Shown here: positions 8,278 to 15,352 of the stretch, in pieces
How positions within the stretch are numbered: the first letter of the stretch is position 1
Layout: the number at the start of each line of letters is the position of its first letter
Source: Pseudidiomarina terrestris
GTDB lineage: Bacteria; Pseudomonadota; Gammaproteobacteria; Enterobacterales; Alteromonadaceae
Direction: 5' to 3'
Length of the DNA stretch: 64,000 nucleotides
NCBI RefSeq assembly: GCF_030466405.1
Contig: NZ_JAGGJF010000005.1
Location: 1-64,000 of the forward strand
The notes under the pieces: model-generated
What the model was told of the DNA's origin: nothing
Database searches by the model: none
Seen by the model: only the letters and a program-made list of their open reading frames with translations
Translations under genes and position numbers: made by a program

Positions 8278-9342
8278 ATGAACGTAAATGACGTTTCGTT
8301 TGAGCGAGAACGTCCTGATGTCTATGGGGATGCGCATCCAAAAGCATTACTGAGGACGATTCAGGAAGATGGTGATTTTTTAGTTAAGCTTGCCAAACAG
8401 CATATTGTTTCAGGCGACCAGTTTGATCAGGACACAATGAAACAGTTGTTCCGGTTAGCGGCGAAAATTGAGAGTAACCCGAAGCGGTTCAGTTCGCCCT
8501 TGCAGAATAAAATTCTGATCAGTGCTTTTTACGAGCCGAGTACGCGCACCCGACTCTCTTTTGAGAGTGCCTGGCACCGCCTCGGAGGCGACATTATGTC
8601 CATCACCGATCGTTCCACGACCGGAATTGCTAAAGGCGAATGCCTTGCTGATGTGGCCGAAATGTTTAACAACTATGGCGATTGTGTGGTGTTGCGCGAC
8701 AACAACGAAAGCTCGCTATTTGAAATGATGGATGCGCTACGCATTCCGATCATTAATGCGGGGAACGGAGTCGATGAACATCCGACTCAGGCATTGGCCG
8801 ATATGTATGCGATTTTCAAATGGCGGCCAACGCTCATCGACCCGGAAGCCAATGATAAAATTAAAATCGGTGTCATCGGCGTACCCAATAAAATGCGCAC
8901 CGTACGCAGCTTTTTGAAATGTCTTTCGGTGTTCCCTGCGGCGGTAGATGAACTGGTCATCATTCATGACGAAGCCAGTTCCGGTGATCTCTTTGGCGAG
9001 GGCCAACGGGAAGAGCTTGAGGAGCGGGGCATTCGTATCCGCACGGCCACCGAACTTGATGACGTGCTTCCGGAACTGGATATTGTCTATATCAACGCAA
9101 TTTCATGGGAAGGCGATACCTTCAGCACTTATGGTGATGCCTTCCACTTAACTGAAAAGTCACCACTTAAAGAAGACGCAATTATTTTACATCCTTTGGC
9201 GCGCGGAGAAGAGTTGTCGACGGCTCTCGATCACACCTCGCACAATTGGTATTTCAGCCAGGCCCGAGGCGCGGTATTTCTGCGCATGGCTTTACTCACC
9301 TGTATGGTCGAACGCGCGGAACGCGTGATGGATGTGGTGTAA
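8278..9342 (+). CDS. Aspartate-carbamoyltransferase-like enzyme with altered amino-acid site
   Basis: The 354-residue protein aligns over its length with the PyrB catalytic chain. The carbamoyl-phosphate site is intact: STRTR (88-92), K119 in GIAKGE, R140, and HPTQ (168-171). R207 in RTVRS matches E. coli R167. The aspartate-specific loop TRVQKER of E. coli (R229, Q231) is replaced by INAISWEGD (272-280), and HPLPR becomes HPLAR (305-309). It also has an N-terminal extension of about 35 residues, and no pyrI follows. These changes suggest transfer of a carbamoyl group to an amino acid other than aspartate. It sits between the symporter/peptide pair and an AsnB-like gene (21-bp gap). Automatic annotation would call it pyrB; I think a paralogue with a new acceptor is more likely. 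Confidence 0.8.
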   Translation: MNVNDVSFERERPDVYGDAHPKALLRTIQEDGDFLVKLAKQHIVSGDQFDQDTMKQLFRLAAKIESNPKRFSSPLQNKILISAFYEPSTRTRLSFESAWHRLGGDIMSITDRSTTGIAKGECLADVAEMFNNYGDCVVLRDNNESSLFEMMDALRIPIINAGNGVDEHPTQALADMYAIFKWRPTLIDPEANDKIKIGVIGVPNKMRTVRSFLKCLSVFPAAVDELVIIHDEASSGDLFGEGQREELEERGIRIRTATELDDVLPELDIVYINAISWEGDTFSTYGDAFHLTEKSPLKEDAIILHPLARGEELSTALDHTSHNWYFSQARGAVFLRMALLTCMVERAERVMDVV

Positions 9343-9363
9343 CACTTACGAGGATTAAGCAAA

Positions 9364-11379
9364 ATGTGTGGTATTGCAGGAATTTTCAATCAGAGCACCG
9401 GGCATAAACCCGACGCCCAGACACTCGTTAACATGGCCGCCATTATGCACCATCGCGGTCCTGATGGTTTTGGTTATCAGATTCTGGATGAGACGGGCGT
9501 AGGTTTTAGCCATGCCCGGCTGTCTATTATTGATTTAAACGAAGAGCGCGCGCGTCAGCCATTTATTTCTGCCGATGGCAATCTGATGCTCGCCCATAAC
9601 GGTGAGTTCTACGATTTTAAAAGGATCCGCGGCGATTTGACGGCGCAGGGTGCGCGGTTTCGCACTAAAAGTGACTCGGAAATCGTCATGCACCTTTACC
9701 AGCGTGAAGGTCTTGAGGAAACACTGACGCATTTACGCGGAGAGTTCGCGTTCAGCATGTACGATCAGGAACAAGATTGTATGTACCTGGTGCGGGACCG
9801 TTTTGGCATTAAACCACTGTATTACACCCATACGGATGATGGCGTGGTCTTTGGTTCTGAGTTAAAGGTGCTGTTTGCCCATCCGTCAGTAAAACGGGAA
9901 TTCTCTACCGAGGGTCTTTATCATCAGCTGATTCAGGTGATGGTGCCAGGGTCTACCGCGTTTGAGGGGATCTATCAGGTGCCGCCTGGTCACGTGGTAA
10001 AAGTACAGCGTAAGGATGGCAAGCTGAAGCTATCTGAGCATAAATATTGGGATGTTAACTTTCCACAGGAAAGTGAGTATCCGGGTGGCGATGTTGATGA
10101 GCAACCTTACATCGATGGTGTGCGTAAACATCTTCTGGAAGCCGTGCAGCATCGTTTAACTGCCGATGTACCAGTAGGCTGTTATTTGTCTGGCGGGATC
10201 GACTCCTGTGCCATTCTTGGTCTCTCTGCGGCATCAACACAAACTTCGGTGAAGGCCTTTACCATCGGGTTCGATTCAAGTGAATATGATGAAACCCCGA
10301 TTGCTCAGGAGATGGCCGAGGCAACGGGCGCCGATCACCATATTATGCGGCTCAATGCCGATGATTTGTACGATCACTTTGTGAAAACCATCTGGCATAC
10401 CGAGCGTACCATCTACAACACGCTGGGTGTTGCCAAATACCTGATGAGCCAGCAAGTCAATCAGGTCAATTATAAAGTGGTGTTGACGGGCGAAGGCTCT
10501 GACGAACTCTTTGCCGGTTATCCAGCGTTTCGTAAGGACATGTTCTTACATGGTCTGGATCACCTGCCCGATAGTGAGCGTAAAGCCTGGCAGGAGTTGC
10601 TGGAGAAGAACAACAAGCTGTTTAAAGGTGCGATGCTGGCCCGGGAGGAATATGTTAGTCCGGCCTTTAATACCAAGATGGGCTTTACCCCAAGCTGCGT
10701 GCAGCCCTGGTTGTCGGTTTCAAGTGTAGCGTTACCCCTGATAGCCAAGCATCGTCGCGCAGAAGTGGAAGAATATGATCCTGGTAAGGCCATTGCCGAT
10801 ACTCTTGATGAAGAGATGTTGAAAGGGCGTCATCCGTTGGATCGTGCCCAGTATGTATGGATAAAAACCATGCTGGAAGGGCAGATCCTGACCTGGGGTG
10901 GTGATCGGGTGGATATGGCCAACTCAATGGAAGCGCGGCCAGCGTTTCTTGATCATCATCTTGCCGAGTATGCGTTTACCGTGCCACCGCACCTGCGCAT
11001 CAAAGGCAATAAAGAGAAGTATGTTTTACGTGAGGCGATGAAAGGGCTGCTGCCAGAAACACTGTATAAGCGTGAAAAGTTTGCGTTTATGGCACCACCA
11101 GCGCATACCGACCCCAAAAAATGGCGAGCGGTGGAGAAACTGGCGGAGCAGTTTTTAACCCAGGATGCGGTTGAAGAAGCCGGTCTGCTTGATTTTGAAG
11201 AGGTGCAGCGCACCTTCGAGAAACATGAGTCGGACGAAGTGAGTATTGATGAAAAAGTGCAGCTTGATGCGGTCATTAACCACATGCTGGGTGTACAAAT
11301 TCTGCATCATCATTTTGTTAAGAGCGACGTACCAATGCTCGCCGCTCAACGTGCTCAGGAACTGGGTTGGCAGGCCTGA
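9364..11379 (+). CDS. AsnB-type glutamine-dependent amidotransferase, long form
   Basis: The 671-residue protein has an N-terminal glutaminase domain starting MCGIAGIF, so Cys2 is the nucleophile after Met removal. HHRGPDG (29-35) and AHNGEFYDF (77-85) line its active site. The ATP-pyrophosphatase domain follows, with the PP-loop SGGIDS at 276-281 and LTGEGSDELFAGY further on. Such enzymes activate a carboxylate with ATP and amidate it with glutamine nitrogen. At 671 residues it is over 100 longer than E. coli AsnB (554), with a C-terminal extension after the core. The long AsnB branch includes enzymes that amidate peptides and osmolytes, not only aspartate. It is the last gene of the operon, so its substrate may be the product of the carbamoyltransferase-like enzyme. 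Confidence 0.85.
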   Translation: MCGIAGIFNQSTGHKPDAQTLVNMAAIMHHRGPDGFGYQILDETGVGFSHARLSIIDLNEERARQPFISADGNLMLAHNGEFYDFKRIRGDLTAQGARFRTKSDSEIVMHLYQREGLEETLTHLRGEFAFSMYDQEQDCMYLVRDRFGIKPLYYTHTDDGVVFGSELKVLFAHPSVKREFSTEGLYHQLIQVMVPGSTAFEGIYQVPPGHVVKVQRKDGKLKLSEHKYWDVNFPQESEYPGGDVDEQPYIDGVRKHLLEAVQHRLTADVPVGCYLSGGIDSCAILGLSAASTQTSVKAFTIGFDSSEYDETPIAQEMAEATGADHHIMRLNADDLYDHFVKTIWHTERTIYNTLGVAKYLMSQQVNQVNYKVVLTGEGSDELFAGYPAFRKDMFLHGLDHLPDSERKAWQELLEKNNKLFKGAMLAREEYVSPAFNTKMGFTPSCVQPWLSVSSVALPLIAKHRRAEVEEYDPGKAIADTLDEEMLKGRHPLDRAQYVWIKTMLEGQILTWGGDRVDMANSMEARPAFLDHHLAEYAFTVPPHLRIKGNKEKYVLREAMKGLLPETLYKREKFAFMAPPAHTDPKKWRAVEKLAEQFLTQDAVEEAGLLDFEEVQRTFEKHESDEVSIDEKVQLDAVINHMLGVQILHHHFVKSDVPMLAAQRAQELGWQA

Positions 11380-11404
11380 TTTACTGACCTCCCGATCGAA
11401 GACA

Positions 11405-11434
11405 CTGCAAATCGTGTTAGCGCACGATTTGCAG
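11405..11434. repeat. Perfect 12-bp hairpin spanning the alkaline phosphatase stop codon
   Basis: CTGCAAATCGTG (11405-11416) and CACGATTTGCAG (11423-11434) are perfect inverted copies around a 6-base loop that contains the phosphatase stop codon. It lies between convergent genes (the AsnB-like gene and the phosphatase). No T-tract follows on either strand, so it is not a classical intrinsic terminator. It may stabilise the 3' ends of mRNAs. Confidence 0.6.
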
Positions 11435-12772
11435 CAATAACTTGCCAATCTCAGTGTTATCCCGGTAACCGCGAAGTTTTTCCGCGTGCGGTCCCATTGC
11501 CATAATCGGTACATCGACGGCGGTGTGACCACTCGTTGTCCAACCGGTGCGGGTGACTTCACCAATGATAGCTGTCAGCGTTTTACCTACAAGTTTAGCC
11601 TGCTCGCCTGATGTTCCTGTTTCCAGTTCAAGTGCAGTTAATTGCTGCCAGTGAGCTTCGCTTAACGGTAGGTTAAGGCGCGGGGTTAAATACTCACGCC
11701 ATTCACTTTGCGGACGGTCGAGAAGTTCGGGGACCATAACCTCCAGAGTCGCGCGGATGGCCATCACCCGCTCTGAATACCATTCGTACTCGCCGCCTTG
11801 TCCTAAGGTAAGGCCGCCGGTCGAGTGGTCAGCCGTAACTACGATTAAGGTATTTGGGTGGGCCTGCTGAAATTCTTTGACTACCTCCAGCGCTTGCGCA
11901 AAATCACCCATTTCGCCGATGACACAAGCGATGTCATTGGCATGTCCGCACCAATCGATTTTACTGCCTTCGATCATGAGTGAGAAAGGCTTGCCGCTTT
12001 GCTCCTGAGCGTCACCAAGTAACCGTAACGCATTGCGAGTCAGTTGTGCCAGACGTGGCTGATCGTCCAGCGCATAGGGCAGTGCGATGGGCGCAAATAA
12101 GCCAAGCACCGGCAGTTGCTCGGTAGCTTCGAGCTGTTGGTAATCCTCGACGACGGTTAAGCCCTGCTCTCTGAGTTCAGGTAACCAGTTTTTGTCGTCG
12201 CGGTTAAAGTAACTCATGCCACCGCCAAGCAACACATCAAAACTCCATTGATCGCCGTATTTGGTACTGGCCAGTGAATCAGCAATGGCGTTGTACATTT
12301 TGCGGGAAGGGTGGTGAGTAAAAAATGATGCTGGCGTGGCATGCGTTACCTGTGAGGTTGACACCGCACCGGTATGCCAGCCAAGTTCCCGTGCCTTCTC
12401 CATGACCGTTTGTTGCGGGTGCTTATCGGCATCGACACCGATAGCGCCATTATAGCTTTTTACCCCGGTCGATAGTGCCGTAGCGCTCGCTGCCGAATCC
12501 GTGACCCAGGTGCTGTCATCCGGATAGGTGGTTGCAGCACCGATGAGCATCTCATCGAACGGCGTGCTTGCCAGGGGTTGACCGCGCTCGCTCATGGCAT
12601 AGCGGTAGGCAGAAATATATTCAAAGCCCATCCCATCGCCGATAAGAAAGATAATATTAGGTGGCGAGCTCTCAGCTTGTGCCGCGCTTGTGGTTGTGGT
12701 TTCCGGGGCGCCTTGCGTGCAAGCGCTCAATAACATGCCTATGCTGGCCATCAAAACGGTTTTGCGAAACAC
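11417..12772 (-). CDS. Alkaline phosphatase, lipoprotein
   Basis: The protein belongs to the PhoA-type alkaline phosphatase superfamily. The core motifs are IGDGMG (metal), TDSAASATAL holding the phosphorylated serine, IEGSKIDWCGHAND (metal), VTADHSTGG and SGHTAVDVP. It hydrolyses phosphomonoesters outside the cytoplasm. I place the start at the GTG at 12772, giving 451 residues, because AGGAG precedes it by 8 bases and the N-terminus then reads as a lipoprotein signal, fMet-FRKTV then LMASIGMLLSAC, with lipobox LSAC. The longer frame upstream lacks these properties. It is divergent from the ibpA-like gene and convergent with the AsnB-like gene. No Pho box was identified. E. coli PhoA is not a lipoprotein, so this is a membrane-anchored variant. 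Confidence 0.88.
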   Translation of the reverse strand: MFRKTVLMASIGMLLSACTQGAPETTTTSAAQAESSPPNIIFLIGDGMGFEYISAYRYAMSERGQPLASTPFDEMLIGAATTYPDDSTWVTDSAASATALSTGVKSYNGAIGVDADKHPQQTVMEKARELGWHTGAVSTSQVTHATPASFFTHHPSRKMYNAIADSLASTKYGDQWSFDVLLGGGMSYFNRDDKNWLPELREQGLTVVEDYQQLEATEQLPVLGLFAPIALPYALDDQPRLAQLTRNALRLLGDAQEQSGKPFSLMIEGSKIDWCGHANDIACVIGEMGDFAQALEVVKEFQQAHPNTLIVVTADHSTGGLTLGQGGEYEWYSERVMAIRATLEVMVPELLDRPQSEWREYLTPRLNLPLSEAHWQQLTALELETGTSGEQAKLVGKTLTAIIGEVTRTGWTTSGHTAVDVPIMAMGPHAEKLRGYRDNTEIGKLLLQIVR

Positions 12773-12885
12773 GGTATGAACTCTCCTACTTAAATTAGCA
12801 ATTGCGATACCAAGCGTGAATATTATCACAGAGCAAGTGACAGCGGCATGACAAAAGGCAGATGCAAATTGTTTTGCGGTGAGCT

Positions 12886-12913
12886 CTTGAAAAGTTAAGG
12901 GCTGCCCCTATTT
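12886..12913 (+). promoter_or_regulatory. Sigma32 heat-shock promoter of the ibpA-like gene
   Basis: CTTGAAA (12886-12892) is followed after 12 bp by CCCCTATTT (12905-12913). Both boxes and the spacing fit the RpoH consensus (CTTGAAA / CCCCATNT). The leader to the start codon would be about 60 nt. Confidence 0.85.
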
Positions 12914-12918
12914 AAGAG

Positions 12919-12985
12919 ATATCGGAGATGTCTCAGAGAGAGTCCCGATAACACTAAACATTGCTTCCAAAGGAGAATGATTATG
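12919..12985 (+). promoter_or_regulatory. Candidate ROSE-like RNA thermometer in the ibpA leader
   Basis: The transcribed leader ends with TTGCT (12961-12965), TCCAA, and the Shine-Dalgarno AGGAG (12971-12975). UUGCU facing AGGAG across a tiny loop is the hallmark of ROSE elements, which hide the ribosome site of small heat-shock genes at low temperature. An upstream hairpin (GAGATAT/ATGTCTC) and a second ATCGG/CCGAT pairing give the multi-hairpin form. Melting behaviour is not shown by the sequence. Confidence 0.5.
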
Positions 12986-13438
12986 GCAACAATTGATTTG
13001 TCACCACTTTACCGTAGTAGTATTGGTTTTGATCGTATGGCGCGTTTATTAGATTCCGCAATGCGCGCGGAAGGCAACGGCGCCGGCGGCTATCCTCCAT
13101 ACAATATTGAAGTAATCGGTGAAAACCGTTACGCCATTACCGTGGCGGTAGCAGGGTTCAGCGATAATGAGCTTAGTATTGAGGTCGAAAATGGCATCCT
13201 CAAGATCCAGGGCCGCAAAGAAGAGCAAGCTGAAGAACCTCAGTACCTGCATAAAGGAATTGGCTTCCGCAGCTTTGAGCGCAAATTCAACCTGGCGGAC
13301 CACGTTGAAGTGAAAGGCGCCAAAATGGAAAATGGTTTGCTGACCATTGGCCTGGAGAAGATTATTCCAGAGGCCATGAAGCCGAGGAAAATTGAAATCG
13401 GCACGTCGCTGAACTTATTAGAAGACTCAGCAAAGTAA
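12983..13438 (+). CDS. ibpA: Small heat-shock protein (Hsp20/IbpA family)
   Basis: The 151-residue protein holds aggregating proteins in a refoldable state during heat stress. The N-terminus MATIDLSPLYRSSIGFDRM matches the IbpA/IbpB type. The alpha-crystallin domain spans about 35-130 (YNIEVIGENRYAITVAVAGF to MENGLLTIGLEK), and the C-terminal tail carries a KIEIG-type segment. The ATG at 12983 is chosen because AGGAG ends 7 bases before it. An ATG 6 bases further upstream touches the Shine-Dalgarno sequence and is unlikely. A sigma32 promoter and a probable RNA thermometer precede it, and a terminator follows at 13457. It is a single-gene unit. Confidence 0.93.
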   Translation: MATIDLSPLYRSSIGFDRMARLLDSAMRAEGNGAGGYPPYNIEVIGENRYAITVAVAGFSDNELSIEVENGILKIQGRKEEQAEEPQYLHKGIGFRSFERKFNLADHVEVKGAKMENGLLTIGLEKIIPEAMKPRKIEIGTSLNLLEDSAK

Positions 13439-13456
13439 GCCAGTACAGATGAGCAA

Positions 13457-13484
13457 AAGGGCAGCCCGAGGACTGCCCTTTTTT
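13457..13484 (+). terminator. Intrinsic terminator after ibpA
   Basis: AAGGGCAG (13457-13464) pairs with CTGCCCTT (13473-13480) and is followed by TTTT. It lies between ibpA and the convergent PDZ gene. Four T residues also follow on the opposite strand, so it may act both ways. Confidence 0.85.
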
Positions 13485-13509
13485 GTGCGTTAATGCGATG
13501 TGGGGGAGA

Positions 13510-14346
13510 TTAATCGCTGTCGCATTGCTGCTTGACTTCGCGCCATACCACAGGCTCCCAATATTCTTCACGAACGCTACTCAGGCGTTTTTCGCGAATG
13601 AAACGCGCCGCGATGTAGTAGGTGGTATCCGGTTCGACATTAAGCTCCAGCTGCTTGGGCTGATTGATACTGCGCGAGCGGCGCACCCAGGGGTCACTAA
13701 TTAACTCATGCACTTCAATGCTGTGCTTGCCCGGTGATAATTTAAAGATAGGCTTGCGGGTCAGCACATTGTCACCATCGATACTGACAAAGTAGGCCGG
13801 GTATAAATCGCGGGCTTCAGGTGGAGTGACAAATACACTGACCCGACCGCAGTTGGCCTCATTGGCTTTATCCACGACCGTTTGCTCAACATCAACCTCT
13901 AATCGCCAGCCAGGAATGACGGTGGCTTTCACTCGTCCCGACAACGTTTCGGTCTGACCCTGACGTTGCACAGTGACTGCAAATGAATTGCCATGGTCTA
14001 AGGTTTCCAGGTAGCTCACAATGTCCTGTAACGACTGTTCTGCAAGTTGCTGACCGTCGACACTCAGAATACGATCGCCAACCTCAATACCCATCTCCTG
14101 AGCGACCGAGTCATCGCGTACGGACATTACCCGACCTGACGGGTTGAGTACTGCGCCCCAATCGAAGTAACTGCGGGTAGGTTCCTCCAGCGTCACTGAC
14201 GTTGCTTTACCATCTGCTTTTGCCGCAGCAACCGCCGCTGCGCGGGCATGTTCGCGGGCATCTTGCTCTTGCGCTGAGCTGGTTGCGATACTGACCAATG
14301 CGAGCAGGGAAACTGCACTTAATTTAAAAAACTGCCGATTCATCAT
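13510..14346 (-). CDS. Periplasmic PDZ-domain protein in an ECF sigma operon
   Basis: The 278-residue product has a signal peptide (about 1-25, ending SSAQ) and an alanine-rich helical stretch. A PDZ domain follows at about 60-135, with VMSVRDDSVAQEMGIEVGDRI then LSVDGQQL. The C-terminal half is predicted beta-rich with two cysteines (NCGRVSV and QQCDSD), possibly a disulfide. No protease domain or catalytic triad is visible, so it is probably a binding or scaffolding protein in the envelope. The start ATG follows GGAG by 8 bases. It is the last gene of a three-gene operon with an ECF sigma factor and a membrane protein, so it may be a target or a sensor of that system. Its precise role is unknown. 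Confidence 0.75.
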   Translation of the reverse strand: MMNRQFFKLSAVSLLALVSIATSSAQEQDAREHARAAAVAAAKADGKATSVTLEEPTRSYFDWGAVLNPSGRVMSVRDDSVAQEMGIEVGDRILSVDGQQLAEQSLQDIVSYLETLDHGNSFAVTVQRQGQTETLSGRVKATVIPGWRLEVDVEQTVVDKANEANCGRVSVFVTPPEARDLYPAYFVSIDGDNVLTRKPIFKLSPGKHSIEVHELISDPWVRRSRSINQPKQLELNVEPDTTYYIAARFIREKRLSSVREEYWEPVVWREVKQQCDSD

Positions 14347-14348
14347 TA

Positions 14349-14741
14349 TTAAATCTCCTGCGTCGTGAGCTGCTCACGCCGTTGCCATAAGGCGTTAATT
14401 TTTGCTTCATCTGCGCCCTGAATGTAGGCCTGCTGCAACTGCCGATCGATGGCGTCCAGACTGTAGTTACTGGCAAGTAACATCGGTGTATCGGACACTG
14501 GCACTGGCAACAGTTGCTGGGGCTGTACCACCCAGAACCAGGCAACTGCAGCTGCAGCAGCCAGAGGCGTCAGCCAAAGCGGCCAGCGACGTGGGCGGGG
14601 AGTCGTGCCGGACCGAGCCGTCTGGCGGGCACTAAGCTCTTGCCAGGTGACGGGACGAGCGGGTTCTGCGTAATGCTCAAGGCGTTGTTGCAGGGCTCGT
14701 TCAGCAGCGGTCAGTTCGGGCGCTTGCTTGTCAGCTTTCAT
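14349..14741 (-). CDS. Single-span membrane protein, probable anti-sigma factor
   Basis: The 130-residue protein has a cytoplasmic N-terminal region (1-52, ending in a basic patch PRPRRW) and one transmembrane helix (about 55-71, LTPLAAAAAVAWFWVV). The periplasmic C-terminal helix is rich in Gln. This topology and its position, starting inside the stop of the ECF sigma gene (ATGA overlap), fit an anti-sigma factor. The zinc-binding HxxxCxxC motif of classical ZAS anti-sigma factors is absent, so it is either another anti-sigma class or a different regulator. No homologue was recognised by sequence. Confidence 0.6.
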   Translation of the reverse strand: MKADKQAPELTAAERALQQRLEHYAEPARPVTWQELSARQTARSGTTPRPRRWPLWLTPLAAAAAVAWFWVVQPQQLLPVPVSDTPMLLASNYSLDAIDRQLQQAYIQGADEAKINALWQRREQLTTQEI

Positions 14742-15283
14742 TGTTGACTCCTCTCACGTAATTTCTTTAAAGCGCGATGATAACGTTGACGAATAGTGGC
14801 AGCGTTTACCGCGAACAATTCAGCCAACTCATCATGGCTATAGCCTTCAACTAAATACAACCAGACCAGCTGGTGCTCATGTTCATCAAGAGCCGCAAGC
14901 AGATGCTCAATGCTGTCGAGTTGTTGTAGCCAGTCACTTTGACTGTGCCAGTCCTGAGCATCAAGGCTGTCTTGGTCATGTTCTGCAACGGACAGATGTT
15001 GTGGCTTGCGAAAATGTGACAGTGCTGTGTTCACTGTTAATTGCTTCAGCCAGCCTCCCAGAGCACTGGTATCGCGCAGTTGCGACAGTTTAGCGAAGGT
15101 TTGGATGAATACATCCTGAGTGAGATCACGGGCTAGCTCTGAATCCCGGCACATGCCGGTCAGTAAGCGCTGCACAGCACTTTGATAGGTTTCAAAGATC
15201 ACCCGCTGACAATCACGCCGGCCGCGTTGCGCGCCTTTGAGCGTGCCTGTTGGGATTGCTTGAGCGAAACCTGTATTAGCCAT
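14738..15283 (-). CDS. ECF-family RNA polymerase sigma factor
   Basis: The 181-residue protein has sigma region 2 (about 25-95, including DLTQDVFIQTFAKLSQL and GGWLKQL) and region 4 (about 120-178, with YLVEGYSHDELAELF then AVNAATIRQRYHRALKKLRE, a helix-turn-helix). It directs RNA polymerase to promoters of an envelope or stress regulon. The ATG at 15283 is preferred to the frame start 60 bases upstream because AGGA precedes it at proper spacing and the extra 20 residues are not sigma-like. Its stop overlaps the anti-sigma-like gene. A 14-bp inverted repeat covers the region just upstream of its ribosome site. Confidence 0.85.
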   Translation of the reverse strand: MANTGFAQAIPTGTLKGAQRGRRDCQRVIFETYQSAVQRLLTGMCRDSELARDLTQDVFIQTFAKLSQLRDTSALGGWLKQLTVNTALSHFRKPQHLSVAEHDQDSLDAQDWHSQSDWLQQLDSIEHLLAALDEHEHQLVWLYLVEGYSHDELAELFAVNAATIRQRYHRALKKLRERSQQ

Positions 15284-15290
15284 GTGCGTC

Positions 15291-15325
15291 CTGTTGCAAC
15301 TTATCTGCCTTATAAGATGCAACAG
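15291..15325. promoter_or_regulatory. Long inverted repeat upstream of the ECF sigma gene
   Basis: CTGTTGCAACTTAT (15291-15304) and ATAAGATGCAACAG (15312-15325) are inverted copies with one mismatch around a 7-base centre. On the minus strand the repeat ends within the ribosome-binding site of the sigma gene, so it may be an operator for an unidentified regulator or a hairpin that limits translation. Confidence 0.5.
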
Positions 15326-15352
15326 GTACCATGGATGTGACAAGTCCGCTGA

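Noticed and set aside
8278-9342. Plain annotation as pyrB
   Set aside because: The acceptor loop that binds aspartate is missing; the gene is reported as PyrB-like instead.
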